Assembly (NCBI GenBank): GCA_950106755.1
Contig: OX467082.1
Span: forward strand, 13,020,001 to 13,084,000
DNA: 64,000 nt
Direction: 5' to 3'
Source of the DNA: Climacium dendroides
Lineage: Eukaryota > Streptophyta > Bryopsida > Hypnales > Climaciaceae
A program made the translations under genes and the position numbers. The notes under the pieces are model-generated. The model did not search any database. It saw only the letters and a program-made list of their open reading frames with translations, and was not told the origin of the DNA. Shown here in pieces: positions 12,201 through 25,348 of the stretch; the first letter of the stretch is position 1; every line of letters starts with the position of its first letter.

Positions 12201-14590
12201 TCCCTCTTTCTTGCAACCTAACTTTGAAGGTCTAGATCCTTGATTTAGTTGCCATCATCCTTTTAGCCTCTCTTTCTTCTTCAACAAGATTTCATATCAT
12301 TTGTCTCTCTATTAAGTAAGGAGAAGACTTGTTTTTTTCAATTTGGTTCTACAAGAAGGATGCTTTTGTTGTCAGCAATCTAGTTCATCATCTTTGGATA
12401 TCTTAAAAATACATTTGATTAGATCACTTTTAGTATAATACTTGCCACTCATTCTAGGACATATCAGTTCTAGTTGTCTAATAATCTAAATTTGTAGTTT
12501 AGTTTGGATGTCCAAGTTAACAGCTAGAGCGTCAATGCCAAACCATTCTTATGCTATCTATTGATATTACATGTTCTTTCAGCTATCTTGTGCATTATAT
12601 TGATTTTGTTACAATTTAAGGTTCAAGTCAATGAAATCACTTCATTAAGACCATTTGGTTGTTCACCCTTTACAAAAGAAATTCTACTAGTTAGATCCAC
12701 TTAGAGGTATAAATCTATAGGATACAATTTGAACAACATAAAAGATAGTTTGATAAATAATAGGGAGAAAATTTGCAATCTCTATGTTTATTATTGTCTT
12801 CTATTCAATGTAAGTTGCTAGATATTACTAAAGCTACAAGAGCTGTAATTTTGGACCAAAAGATTTGGAGATAAGTAACAACACACATCCTAGAATTTTA
12901 GAACTTGTGATTGAAGGGGGAACTCTTGGGCTCTCATATTCCAAAGACCTTATAGGGTTTTTGCAAAAAATAATTGTACTATTTTGTGTCTTATGTTTCA
13001 TGGCAATTAGATTTAGGTACATAACTTTTTTATTTCTATTGGAATTGCTATAAAACTTTTACGAAGGTTGTACAAAGAAATTATGTTTCTATCTTATATT
13101 TTTTGGTACTTTTCATAAATAAGATGACTGTGGAATAGTATTTCTAAAGATCAGTCACACTTAACATTTTAGGCATTTTCAATACTTTTGAATACCTTTT
13201 TTTGAGTTACAACTTATTTTCAATTTAGACTCATCTCATGATCCTCTCACCTTTTTATTTAGAAGGATTTTCAAAAATAGCATTGCAAATGCCTAAAACT
13301 TTTGCTTAAAAAGATCTCAAATTTGAAGGTTCTAGTAGTTCATGAATGGCTGCAAATTTGACTTTTTTTTCCACATACATTCTTAGAAAATTCACGACAA
13401 TGGCCACAAATAATTATAAATAGTAGCTCCATTTTTTTGTTTTTTTCCAATTGAAACATATCCTTTTTGCAAAAATTTGCCAAAATAATACTAGAATGTA
13501 GTTCTATGTGTTGCATAGCATTTATTAGTATCATCCAAATATATCTTGGAAAAGAAAAGGGATGAAAAGTGAATTTCATTCATTTTTGTGGACAAATGGA
13601 GAGGACATGTATATGCCTACACTACAAAAAATCAAGGAAAACAGATAGTCTAAATTTATAAATTCAATCAAAAATAATACTCAAATATAGTCATAGTATT
13701 GTACCATATTCCAAAAATTAAAAAATGCAACAAATAGTACAAGTGTTTCTTGCAATCACCCTATAATCAAGAGAGATGTAGTTGAGTTCAACACACTTCC
13801 CTTTTGTGGTTAGGTAGTAGGTTATATTCTCAAATCTTTTATGTTCTTTTACAATTTAATAGAATATCAAAGCAAAATTATTGGACTTATCAAGGATGTT
13901 TTTGTTCTGGAATAAAGTGTAATTGAGATCACAATTCAAATTAATCCCTAAAAGACTAATTATTGTTTTTTGACAATATAGCAATTTTGGGCTACTCACT
14001 ATAAACATAATTTTTATTTATTTTTCTGTGAACTTTTCATACAAGATGTGCCCAATGAGTAGCTTTAAGGTTCAACAATTTTCATAACTTTTGACTACAT
14101 GGTTAAGAAATGATCATATTGCTTTAGCATCATAGTTGAAAAATAGAATCCTTCTTCGGTGACCCAATTTCAAATGATGAAATCATCAAAATATTCATGA
14201 AAATTATTTTGTAAATTTCTACATAGTTTCCAAAATTGTCCTTATAAGATAATGTAGGAAATTATAGAAATTATAATGAAGTGTACCAAGTCAAGCTACC
14301 ATAGGCTACCACATGCTATGCAAGAGGGCAATGTAGTTCAAAATTGTCATGGCAATCTTCAAAGTCTTGTATATACATATCTTTATAGAAGATGGTGAAG
14401 TCTCCTAATTGTTAGGTCCAAAACTTGTGATAAAAACAAATGGTAATGAGAAATTGCTTATTTGCTTCAAACTTTTTTCTCTCTAGTGAAAGTATGTTAT
14501 TAAGTATTTGTGCATTATTATGTTTAGTTTGCTAGAGACTATGGGATTCTTTTTTAGTAATAAAATTCAATAGTTTAAGAGCCTTCTACA
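9251..14590. other. 5.3-kb AT-rich spacer, no gene seen
   Basis: Only short chance frames. No terminal repeats, tRNA-like boxes or long tandem arrays were noticed by eye. Confidence 0.5.
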
Positions 14591-14598
14591 CTTTCAAT
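14591..14598. repeat. 8-bp target duplication, left
   Basis: CTTTCAAT directly abuts the CAGGGTTG terminus and is identical to 38131-38138. Confidence 0.85.
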
Positions 14599-14794
14599 CA
14601 GGGTTGTACAAAATGAACATCCTAGATAAAATCACGTCCAAAGTCCAGATGTCCAAACATCTGGATTTGGAGGATGCTTTCTGGACTGAATGTCCGCTCT
14701 TGAAAGGAAGAATTTTTTTTCAAAGTGGGTAGTGGCAGACACAAAAGTGGACGATTAACAGTTGATGACAATTTTAGGTGGACAGTGGATGTGG

Positions 14795-17667
14795 GTATGA
14801 GCCCTCCGGATTCTACTTCCATATCAATCCTGCACATGCATCATTTTGTTTCCGGAGAGTGGTCATCATCATTGTCCCCTTTTATGTTCCGTTTCTGCTT
14901 CTGCTTTGGAATCAAATCCTATTCTTTTGCCTTCAAGGCTCTTAATGCAAAATCCACTTGCTCTACCATCCCATTTACCGCTTCGTCATTAGTTTTGAAT
15001 TTCAATGGAACACCTTTTGTTCCCCATTTCAATAGGAACTCCCTCCATTTATTTATGATGTTGTCCATCCTCTTATCAAATGCCCTTGTTACTTCCACTA
15101 ATGGATGACCTCATGACCTGTATCTACAGATTGCCCCTCCGTTGGCACAAGAGAACAAATTTCTGTAGCTTCTTCCAATTTTGATAGAAAGAAGGCCCTG
15201 CCAATTAAAGTATGATTGTATACTCCATACTGCTCAGTAAACTCTTTAGTATGCTCCACCTCTTCCACAAAGTTATCCATCCCTTTTCGCACTTTTTTCT
15301 CAAGAAATCAAAAGAATTTTTGGTACTGCACACTCCAATGACCTCCCATGCTATGACAGAACAATTTGCGTGCCTTGTCATTATCAATTTCCCGTGCCCA
15401 CAACTCTATGTGTCTGTTTTTTGTCATCCACATGAAAAGATCCACTTTTTGCAAAGACTTCTTGTACAATATATGTATCCGTGCTTCGGGATCCCACTCT
15501 AGAGGTTTACCCCAATACTTAAAATTTTGAAATTTGAATTGAACTTGGTCAAGTGGAAGGTTCCATCGATTGTATTCATGGCTGGGGGGTATACCTTTCA
15601 ATATTCAAAACATTTTGTAGAACCTAGGGCTCAAAGGACAATGATATTGAGGACAAACCGAACGATGGAGTGATGATTTCATTATGTATGTCACATGGAA
15701 AGTGTGGTGACATTGGCCCATGATTAAGGTGCCTTCAGGGCCATAAGGACCTTGACAAACACAACAATAGTCCTCCAAGATACATATTGTAGGATCACAA
15801 GCATGTACTACATCCTTCTCGGTTGTCTTTAGGTGTGCTAACCACGTGTCATAAGGGACCCATTTTTCCTCTGCTTCTAGGATCCAATTGATAAGAGTTT
15901 CTTCTTCTTTCTTTGTGTGGTTTAAACACTCGAACATGACATCCATGTCTCCCCAACATGTAATGTCGGTCGACCCCCTTGGATGTTGAGCAACCACATT
16001 CTTGAACTTCTCTAAACAATTAATAACAGCATTGCAATCTTCATCGGACTTCTTTGCACGTTTCTCAAGCCTTTTTTGTGCTTGCAATACTACGGACGGT
16101 ATATCTTGGAGTTTTTGTACCCATGCCAACCATTGAAGCTCCAATCCATTGGAAGGCAAATATTCTTTAATGTCCATTGCCCATTTCAATCGTTCCAACT
16201 CCGCTTGAGCAAAGACTTTTTCGTGGATTTCCTCATCCAATTTCTGTTTAAAGTCCTCTAACTCATCCCCTTTAGTTTGCATGGAAGCATCCACGAATGT
16301 AACAGAAGGTTCATGGATACCCATACGTACTACCGCTTTGTTGTCAAGGCCAAGGCACCACTCAATGTCATCTACCTCTTATCAATTGGATCCTAGAAGC
16401 AGATGTGTCATCAATGTCATCTACCTTCAAAATGTTAGACTTTTGCAATGCTTCTTCTTTCTCCAATGGAAGAGAGAGGTCATCACAGGTCTCTTAACTT
16501 CCTTCCCCAGTTAAAATAATCACATCATCATCGGTTGTGGCCCCATTTTTTTCCAACTCGACTATTCACTCTTCAAATCGTTTGATTTGTTCCCGTAGAC
16601 CAAGCACTGTAACGTGCTTGCATTCAAAGTTCCTCTTCCATGTCTTCAACTCCTTCTCCAATTTGTCACACTTCATCCTCATCTTGGGCCATTCTTCCTC
16701 GTATTCAATGAATTGTCTTAAATAATCCCCCTTCTCATTCAAAAGCTCATCCACATACGGGATGAACTTCAAAAAAGCCAAGGCACCACTCAACAATGTA
16801 GGCGACATTTTGGACAGTTCCACTACCATTGCCAAAAATTTGGGGGCCATTTCCAATAATAGACCAGCTGATAATGTCAATGTAGAAGTAGTATTAACAA
16901 AATCAGCAAAATTTGATCCACATTTGGGGGAACTAGAACTACTTGGCTCGTTTTGAGCCCTTGATTCCCATTGCTCTTTCATGAAAGTACTCCACCAAAA
17001 ACCAACCTACAACATGTCTTCCAATACCATTGCATTGGACATTTCATTCAAAAATTGCAAATCTGACATACTCATATTTGACAGAAGCGGATATGTTTCT
17101 TTAATCTTTGCCCCATCAATGCCTGAAATTATTGCCACATCCTCTAGTTCATTTTTCATTTTTTCGTGGAGAAAGAATTTCAGTACTTTGGTGGAATGTG
17201 GGGGTTGATGTCATTGGCAAAGACGAATTTGACGGATTTTGCTCTAGAAAATCGAGAGCATTTGTATCTAAGAGATCATCAATTTTTGCATTTGTCCTTG
17301 CTACTTCTCCCTTTTCGATCTCTTCTATTGCCAAAAAATGTGGCCCACATTTTTTTTCAAGGTTCTCTTTATATGGAACAATACTTCTCTCAACCATGGT
17401 TGTTACATTTGGTGTGGATATCAAAGACGTAGGTGGTGTTAAAAACACCTCTCCTTCCACACTTTCCAAGGAAGTGTTGCATGCGTTTGTTGAAGGTTGC
17501 GTAGAGACAAGCTTTGATACACCACCTTTGATCTCCGTGACCTTCTTTGTAAGTGGTTTAGTATTTTGTAATACTGATAGTGATTGTGCTTGCAGATTGT
17601 ATGTATCGGGAATATCTTTTTGATTTTTTCCAATTTAAAGAGGAGCCTGCTTTGTTGTTGGAAATGT
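14795..17667 (-). pseudogene. Decayed coiled-coil/RING part of the ZnF-RING gene (old copy)
   Basis: On the minus strand this is the homologue of 44530-47690 in the young element, broken by frameshifts and stops. The matched blocks are: KDIPDT at about 17618; LLDTNALDFL near 17250 against LLDSDALMDI; a 16566-16982 block matching the region before the coiled coil; and 15605-16324, which contains WGDMDVMFECLNH against WGNMDRMFERLNH. A RING-H2-like segment follows near 15620-15790 with C-x2-C, then C-x-H-x2-H, but the sixth ligand is Tyr. The tail FCHSMGGHWSVQYQKFF lies at 15308-15601, and DDDHSPETK near 14860. Homology stops at about 14795, where terminal-repeat DNA begins, suggesting a rearrangement breakpoint. 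There is no stop where the young copy has TAG at 44611. Confidence 0.85.
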
Positions 17668-17679
17668 CAAGGTTGTCAC

Positions 17680-18062
17680 ATTGGACGAACGGACCGTCTG
17701 TCCGGGACGTCCAATAGGAATGACGTCCGTCCGAAGTGGTCAACGGGCAGCTGACTTTTTGTGAATGGAAAAAATTCGGATTATAAGAAAATTCAGCGAC
17801 ACTTAGATGCCAGCGTGGAGGGTGGGGCGTAAACGGAAGAGAGTCTGGGTGGAAACAAAGTGTTGGCGGGGACGCAGACGAAATGGGGCGTGGACTCTAT
17901 CAAGGCATGGACGGTTCAGGCGCAGAGGGGCGTGGACGTAGTTTAGGGCACAAACGGGAAAGGGGGGTGCGGACGTTGTTCAGGGTACGGACGGGAAATG
18001 GTGGGCGTGGACGTGAGGGTGCAGTTCAAGGTGTGGATGAAGGACAGGAAAAAATGTTTGGG
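17680..18062. repeat. GC-rich subterminal region, nested element left end
   Basis: Dense in GGACGTCC, GTCCGTCC and GGGGCGTGGACG words within AT-rich surroundings. Open frames across it are low-complexity artefacts. Confidence 0.6.
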
Positions 18063-19200
18063 TGTTCTATCCCTTCAATTTAAACTCTTAATTGCCCAAG
18101 GCACCAGATTCTGGTGTTTTGAAAAGTTTGAAGTTAAATAAAATCCAACCAAATTGCTATTTTTAGTAGATTATATTTTTGGATAACTCTTTTTGAAGTT
18201 TTTTTATGACATACATAAAATACATACAACTATTATCAGATATTGTACTATTGTACTACTTCCATTTTGTATAAGTTCTATTTGTCAATTTCATATTTGC
18301 TTACATATTTCAATATTTGTCACTTTCTCAAAGCACAATTTCCCTTCACCCTAGAATCCCTAGCTCCATGTTCATTTGACCCCTTAAAGGACTTGATCCA
18401 TTCTAAAATAGTCAAACTTATAGTCTAAGCTAAATCCATCTTTTAAAATTGAACCGTAGAAAAAAAATTATATTTTAAATAGTTCTAACTATGAATTCCA
18501 TATCATTGTAAGAAATTCCAATTTGTTTCATGAAAAATTGAAATTGTTATAATGTTTTATGTAAAAAATTAACATAAATAAATAAAAATAGAAAAAACAA
18601 TCTAAATATCTTGAAATTTTTTCAAGAGGTACAAGGAGAAAGAGAGATTAGTATGAAAAAATTTCAATTGAATGTCTTGTTTTTATACCCAAAACAATAA
18701 CAACAAAGATCTTGAAGTCAAATTCAATTGTTAAAGCAAACTTATCCTTTTATTTAATAAGTAGAAAGAATTTTGATAGTTTTTGTTAGTAGATGAATGC
18801 ATTTTCTATTTTTCTGTTTTTTTTCAATATTTTTGTGGAAAAATCAAATTATAGTGATTTTTTAAAGCTAAAATTAGTAAAAAGTTTATATCAATTGAAA
18901 TGTATATTAAAATGACCTATAATTTTTACCATAAATAAAAACAAGGATGAGAAACACAAACATGCAAATTATTTATAAATTAAATTAAAATTAAAATCAA
19001 ATATGAATAGAAAACACTTTATATGGTGTTATTTGGATTTTAACACATGGAGCCTACCCTTGAAATAATTCTCTCAATTTCTGACAAATTTCAAAATTTC
19101 AAATTAGAGTACAAGTAGAACTTATGAAGCTTTATTTTCTTAGTTTAAAATAAATTCGAAAAATGGATATTCCAAAAGTTGCAATCAAGGTTGCATCCAC
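18063..19200. other. AT-rich interior of nested element, no gene seen
   Basis: Very A/T-rich with no long frame on either strand. Confidence 0.5.
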
Positions 19201-19525
19201 TTTTTAGATGCGCGGACATGTAAGGGTTAACTTGCAGTTGGTTTTCAGTGTCTTCAACAAAATACAAGCAGTGGGCGTCTCGCGCCTGAACCCAACGTCC
19301 GTACCCTAGCGTCCACGCCCTGCACTCCCAAAAACAAAATCAGTGGGGAATCCCACTTCTCAACTCCACCGTTCGCGCCCAACGTCCACACTCGGACGTC
19401 CCGAAAAGCAAAGCAGTGGCTTCTAACTCCCAACGTCCACGTCCTAATGTGCGCGCCCTACAGTCCGCGCCTCAACGTCCACGTCATGCACTCTCGAACA
19501 GCAAAGTAATGGGAGTCCCCAACTC
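19200..19525. repeat. CGTCCACGCCC-rich cluster
   Basis: Repeated words such as CAACGTCCGCGCCC, CGTCCACGCCCTGCACTC and CAACGTCCACACTC, interspersed with an AGCAAAG-(C/T)A-(A/G)TGG phrase that recurs about every 110 bp. Similar clusters lie at 19755-19830, 21600-21640, 23790-23965 and 24990-25348, all inside the nested element. Confidence 0.6.
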
Positions 19526-20059
19526 CCCCATAGTACTGTGTTCTGAAGTGTGCTCTATGTCGCAATTCCCAAAATCCATTTGATTTTAGCAATAAATTCT
19601 ATGTTTGTACTCCTATAGTTCAATGTCTTGATACCATAAATGCACGTGATTTTAGAATTAATTTCGTCACAGGTATGCAGGATTCAAAACAATTGCTACT
19701 TGCACCACTTCTCTAATTCTGAGGGCTTGGAAGAAGCTCCAAACTTCTAGCCCTTTCCTCCCTCTAGTAGCGTCTCCGCCCGGACGTCCCCGTCTTGTGA
19801 CTGACGTCCCCGCTGTCGTGTTGAGAGGAGTGCGCTTAGGGAATACGCAGGGTATCTGGCTGCAACTGGAACTAGTTAGCCAGGAACTTCAAATAACCTT
19901 CGAGTTTTCAGTCTTCAGTCTTCGATCTTCAATCTTCGGCTTTCAAACTTCAATTTTTCGTTGGCCTATTCTGTGGTGTCTCTATATAGGCCAAGGTAAG
20001 GGTAGGGTGATAAGAAACCACGGCCTCAGACGAGTAAAACGGGACGGCCAGACCACGAG

Positions 20060-21060
20060 CTGTGTCGTCCAAAAGATTGGCTCCTAAACTTCAAACCCAC
20101 AGTGATCAGCAATCGTGCCTCACTAGTGGAAACAACAAAATGTGACCATGTGGGTGATCAATCCCACTTCGTCACGACGAACACAAAACGGGGCTACTCT
20201 TGGATTTCCACAGAGCCCACAACAAGTTTTACAATGCAAAAAGGAAAAACAACTAGCCTCCAAAGCCGGCTAGGAATAACAAAATAAAGAAATCGGGCCA
20301 CAAACCACAACACACAAATGGTTTTAAGAGTTTCAAGTCTTCATTTCTTCATTTCTCTATGTCTTGTATTCTTGAAGTGTTTAAAAACACAACAAGTAGA
20401 CCTAAGACTAACTCTAAAATTCCTCTAAACTTCAAACTAGTACTACAAACGCCTCACAACTCCAAATGTTTAGTATCTTAGCTTTTTGGAAAGCTAACAA
20501 AATATACTAACACTCCTCCAAAATTGGACTGATTCTAAGCTACTGTCCAGGAACTAAAGACAAAACAAATCTCGGCCTTCCTTCTCTAAAGGCAGCAGAC
20601 CTCTCCACCTTCGAATCTCCATATCTCTCTAAAAAATACTCCAATTAAGAAGTGCAATAGCTTTTTGGAAAGATAACTACATGATCTTCAACCTCACAAA
20701 ATCTCATACAAATCCAAACTACTGTCCGTACATTACAGGCCTCGAAAGTCTCAGCTCCTCTTAGTTGGGTAACCACAAACTTCCTACCGTCAAACTATCA
20801 CAACTTCCTCAATAATTCTTCAAATCAAGCTTACAAACTCATTTTGGAAAGCTATCTTCACAAGGAACAAACTCACAAATTTTTATTTCCAGAACTTTCA
20901 TACATATTGAGATATCTCTCCTCTCAATTCGGTTTCAAATAAACCTCCTTCAATACACACTCCACACAATTAAGGAATCTCCCCATCTCCCTTTTTCCCC
21001 CTTTCTCAGGTAAGAGTGGGGCACATCAGCCCATACCCTTATTTCTAAAGTCCACCCAAG
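20060..21060 (-). repeat. Possible LTR-retroelement relic
   Basis: The phrase AGCTTTTTGGAAAG or TTTTGGAAAGCTA recurs near 20488, 20660 and 20853 at about 180-bp spacing, twice followed by an ACTACTGTCC or GCTACTGTCC phrase. This kind of degenerate internal repetition occurs in some plant LTRs. There are no defined ends, PBS or coding region, so the assignment is weak. Confidence 0.25.
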
Positions 21061-21261
21061 TGATTCTTTTTACCTGTCCTATTCACACTACCATACATCT
21101 ACATTCCTTAGCCATTTATTTTAATTAGAAAGTCAATACTCGAATCATCTCTAATTCAAACCTAATAAAATAAAATATAAAGGAATTACTAAAGGTCCTT
21201 ATCAAAGGCCTCTATATGTCCACAAAGTCATACTAAAGGGTTTTAAATCAATCTCCAACCG

Positions 21262-21540
21262 CCAAGTCGTGGACTTAGTTGGCTGGAGATGCGGTGATCA
21301 TAGGTCGCCAGCTGGTCTGGGCCTGAAATCCATCGATTCGGGTTCGAATCCTGATGGGCTCATTGACTGGCTTGGACGGCCTGCGACTTGGCACGCTAGT
21401 GAGGCAGGAAAGTTGTACCAGCCAACTTGCTACCTGCCCCCCCTGAGCCGTGCATGTGACAAGAGCAGTAAGCACCTACAAGGTGCAAACTGCCACCAAC
21501 AACCGTGGTTCTCACCACGACCAAACCACTTTTACTAAAT
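21262..21540 (+). repeat. tRNA-derived SINE-like unit
   Basis: A B-box-like GGTTCGAATCC lies at 21341-21351 and an A-box-like TGGACTTAGTTGGCTGG near 21271. The boxes are about 70 bp apart, wider than in a tRNA gene, and there is no cloverleaf, so this is not a functional tRNA. The unit is more GC-rich than its surroundings and is followed by AT-rich DNA. A Pol III SINE is the best guess; the family is unknown. Confidence 0.45.
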
Positions 21541-21649
21541 ATTATAAATAGAGTTAATAAAGATTAAGTCTAATATTTACATGATGGAAGAATTTCCATC
21601 AGGACACCGCCCTTCAGTGTCCGCGCCCCAACGTCAATTTTTGAACATG

Positions 21650-23780
21650 TGCTCTAGGACTACATAAGAGAGGGAGGCAAGTCTTCAATGACACAACCCA
21701 TTGCAAAATAGAAACCCTCATTCTTGAATCGTAGAAACTCTAAACCCTATATCCTAAAACCTAAATCCTATATCTTAAACTCCAAACCTGAAATCGTAGA
21801 ACCTTGTAAAGTAAGAAGTGTACTTAGGAATTTTTCTTTTTTGGAGGTACTTAAATCAAAAAATCAAGTGTCTCACACTTAGAATGAGGGTAGTGTAATG
21901 TGTATAATGTAGTTAATATTAGTTTACATGGTAACTATGTTGCATTTTTTAAAAGAAAATGGACAAAGCATTGTGGGGTAACAAATCTTCAACTGAAGGT
22001 ACTTTCACAAAGAAGGATTTCTTAGAGTAAGTTGCAAAACATCTCCTCAATAATCCTTGATTTTCCAATTGAACAATTATGTATATCAATTACTATAAAG
22101 AAGTTATCATGTTGTTTGTACTAATATTTGGAAATTGTAAGAATCAATTTTCCATACTAGTATACTATAAGCATTGTTTTATTTTTTGATCCTAGAGTGT
22201 AAACCATTGCCAACACATACACGATCACATATAGATATAATGTATGCTCTCCGTGACACCATGCTATACTAAAGGTCATATTCTCATGTGGATTTGTAGC
22301 ATTTTTTTAATGTCATTTTTTATTTTGTTCATTTCATAATACTAGTGTTTTTTTTTTTACAATTTCAACATGATGACCGTGTTTTGTGCTTCTATGGTGT
22401 TGTTTTTTCCTTTCTTGGTTGAGTAGAATACTTGGCATAGAATTTATGAGATGCCAAGATTGCACATCTTTATTTATTATCAGCTGGAATTGTAACATGG
22501 TACTACTAGTATATATATCAGAAAAAATGAATTTCAATATAGGCCATTGATTTCATGGTTTAGGATGTATAGGTGCATGGCAAAATGACAAAATCAAAGA
22601 CATAAGTTTTATATCCAAGATGGCCCAACTATGAAGATTGCTTGATCGACTTTATGGAAAATCATAGGGTATGAAAAATATGCCTCCAATGATTTTTCAT
22701 GTAAAAATACAGGTTCTCCAAAATACAATAACGAAAAAAAATAGTCCCACATGAAATGTGGGACTTAACTGAGGCGTATATTTGTATACCTTAAATTAAA
22801 AGGAGTGATCTCTACAAGCATGATTTTTTGTTGAACCATAGAATGACCTCGAGATTTCTTTAGCTTCAAGAAGTTTACTCTACATTGAATAAAATGCCAA
22901 CATTTTGATAAGTTGTACCATTTAAAAAAAATTATAACTGCACAAATTAAAACTAGACATATTAGGGAGTACATAAGAAAAAAAAATACAAAAATATCAA
23001 TTGTAGATTAGAAGATCATAATGGGGATGTTAAAACTATACAAATGATTTGGGTAGGTTTTATTCGGCTTCTTAAAATATTTGAGGACAAATTTTGTCCC
23101 CAAGGTCATTTTGAGGTTAACTCCACGAGTACTGAAGCAAGTGAATGAATTAAAGAATACATGGTTTCAATTGTGCAATATTTTTATATTTGATGTTGAA
23201 GTTGCATTTGTGTTTTGAAAAAATTTCAAGAAATTTCTTATCTTCAATTGTATTCTAAGGTAATTCAATGTGTATGTTAGAATCCTGTTTGTGGCCCGTC
23301 CACGCTTGCAAGACTATAAATTTTAAGGCCTATTGTCTAAAGGATTGGCTTTTCTTTGGCCTGTATACCAGGAAAATAGGTCAGACAATTACTGTTGTCT
23401 TTCTTTTTTTTAGTCCCTTAGGCTTTGACATTGTCTATTCCTTCAAAACAATTTTTGCTCCATGTGTTTGAACAACATCGTTGGAAAAAGGGTGACAATC
23501 ATTATTTTCCATTCTTACCTTTTGGCAAGTAGACGGAAAATGACAATTTTCATCGAAAATGTGGGAACTTAAGTTGCAACTTAGGCTTTGAACGTAGCAT
23601 AATTTTCCTTACAATGCACCAAAACATCAAAGGAGATGAAGTGCTTTATGAAAGACACTCCAAATTCGTCATGTCTCAGGGTTTTATGAGTTGTACAACC
23701 ACCACCTGTTAGCAAGTAGGTGGAAGTTGTAAACTTTGTTGCCTCGAAAACTGGAAAAAATCACAGCCAATGCACTGTTG
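21650..23780. other. AT-rich interior of nested element, no gene seen
   Basis: Contains telomere-like words (CTAAACCCTATATCCTAAA) near 21738 and a short palindrome TCCCACATGAAATGTGGGA near 22745. No coding sequence is recognised. Confidence 0.45.
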
Positions 23781-23789
23781 ACTTCTTTG

Positions 23790-23965
23790 GAGGTCCATGC
23801 CCCAGCATCTCCACCTAGGAGGCCGGCCCGTAGTCCAACGTCCTCGCCCTAACAATACATCTTTGTCCAAGCGTCCACACCCAGACAGTACTTTCGCGCC
23901 TCCCCTCAATGTCCGCGCCTAGTCTTTGTGTTTGCGCCCCAACGTCTCCGCCCTGCCCATTTCAC
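23790..23965. repeat. CGTCCACGCCC-rich cluster
   Basis: Words such as CCAACGTCCTCGCCC, AAGCGTCCACACCC, CAATGTCCGCGCC and CCAACGTCTCCGCCC are packed together, the same vocabulary as at 19200-19525. Confidence 0.55.
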
Positions 23966-24985
23966 TGAACCAGCACTTCCAAGGTTGGTCAACTTGCCTG
24001 CAGCTTCAACTGTAAATCTTGTTTTCCTGAAACGTCCTAAAGAGGGCTTGCCAAACTATGTTCAGGGCAGTTATGGAGGGCCACCTCTATCATTAATCCT
24101 TTAAGGACAGCCCCTAAACTAGTAATTCTAAGCATGAATGTCCAATTCCTAATGAGTTTGTTTGTTGACCTTCCTAACCTTTATATGTATGGATTTCTGA
24201 ATATTCATTTGTATGAGATGAAAGTATGCTTTGTGATGACCTCCCTATTTTTTTTAAATTTGAAGGGTGTTAGAACAGAGGGCCACCGAATCATGCACTC
24301 CACAATTTTTTATTTCATTTTAAGTGTACATGAGCAAAGGGCCACTAAATTACAAACATGCATTCTGTTTTAAGTAAAGGGCAAAAGTACATGTAAAAGC
24401 TATTTGGGCATCACAACGTTATGATCACTTCATAGAGAACATAAAAGTGTATTTACAATGACATGAATGAGAATTTCTACAACAATGTAATCCAAATATA
24501 CAAAGTGTAATACAACAAATTGGACTTCTACATATATAGGGTCTTTGCAGTGGTGAAGGTTGGCTACTTGAAACTTATAGTGTTTTTCATGCACGTTTTG
24601 TGGGAACACTTTATCAATGTGGCACCAAGCAATATATTTCTCACACGTTCATTTCATCCAAGGTTGCACTTCATTTTCCAACTAAGGAAGGCAAGTTGTT
24701 CAAGATCAAATAGAATATGCAAGCGCTTCTTTGAATTTTTACAGTTCCAAGGCCTACCCTTATCTTGAGCCTTTTGTTTCCGTACAACTACATTGGCTTC
24801 AACACTGGGTTGCAACATTTTTTGCGAATTAGTGTCCCGAATAGTATGTAAAGAAGTAACCCTATTTTCCTCTTATCCAAAATAATGAATGAGAGAATAA
24901 GAGAAGTCGTGAACCTTGAGTTGTGAAGCCTATGTATCCCACCCCAACTTGGAGCTCAAATGTGAAGTCCAAGAATGCAGGGGTG
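23966..24985. other. Nested-element interior, no gene supported
   Basis: A minus-strand stretch near 24650-24790 reads like a broken zinc-finger N-terminus (WNCKN), but the match is too weak to call. Confidence 0.35.
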
Positions 24986-24989
24986 GCAC

Positions 24990-25348
24990 GGCAGAACTAT
25001 CAGGGGTGGTACTTATACCCCCAACAGGAGCGCAAACGGTCAAATTGGGGCGCAGACGTTTGGACTGGGGTGCAGACGGTCAGGGCGTGGACATTGAGCG
25101 CGGATGATAGCGTCCCTGCCCCTTGCGTTCCCACCTCAACTACGTCTCAGCATGGCCTACCCGTCCATGCCCAACGTCCACGCCCTCCCTGAAACGTGGA
25201 TGGCCACGTCAGGTACCTACGGTCAAGTTTAAGAAAAATTTGGATTTTGGGCAAAATTTCCTACCCGAATTCCGAAATAGGGTTCGGACCCTCTGTCCGT
25301 CCCATCCGGTTTGTCCGTCCATCCGGGACGTCTGATGACCCCAACTTG
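24990..25348. repeat. GC-rich subterminal region, nested element right end
   Basis: Contains GGGGCGCAGACG, GGGCGTGGACA, CAACGTCCACGCCC and CCGGGACGTC words, mirroring 17680-18062 in composition, and ends at the inferred terminus. Confidence 0.6.

Larger units (their letters stand above)
17668..25348. mobile_element. Nested third element inside the old RING gene, 7.7 kb
   Basis: The ends are CAAGGTTGTCACATTGG (left) and, read inward from the right, CAAGTTGGGGTCATC, followed on both sides by GGACGTCC/CGGACG-rich DNA like the other two elements. It splits a reading frame: on the minus strand VDWTVVTSG ends at 25349, and the frame resumes at 17667 with sequence aligning to the young copy's TPL...QKDIPDT. 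Removing the insert makes the alignment collinear. The flanking 8-mers GGAAATGT and CCTGATGT share only ATGT, so the target duplication is eroded or uncertain. I found no recognisable gene inside. It holds CGTCCACGCCC-rich clusters, a SINE-like unit and LTR-like DNA. Confidence 0.65.

Noticed and set aside
21269..21538. Functional tRNA gene
   Set aside because: The B-box is good, but the A-box spacing is wrong and no cloverleaf can be drawn.
24560..24790. Broken zinc-finger transposase N-terminus on the minus strand of the nested element
   Set aside because: Only a WNCKN-like phrase and scattered Cys codons; no alignment to the hAT transposase holds over more than a few residues.
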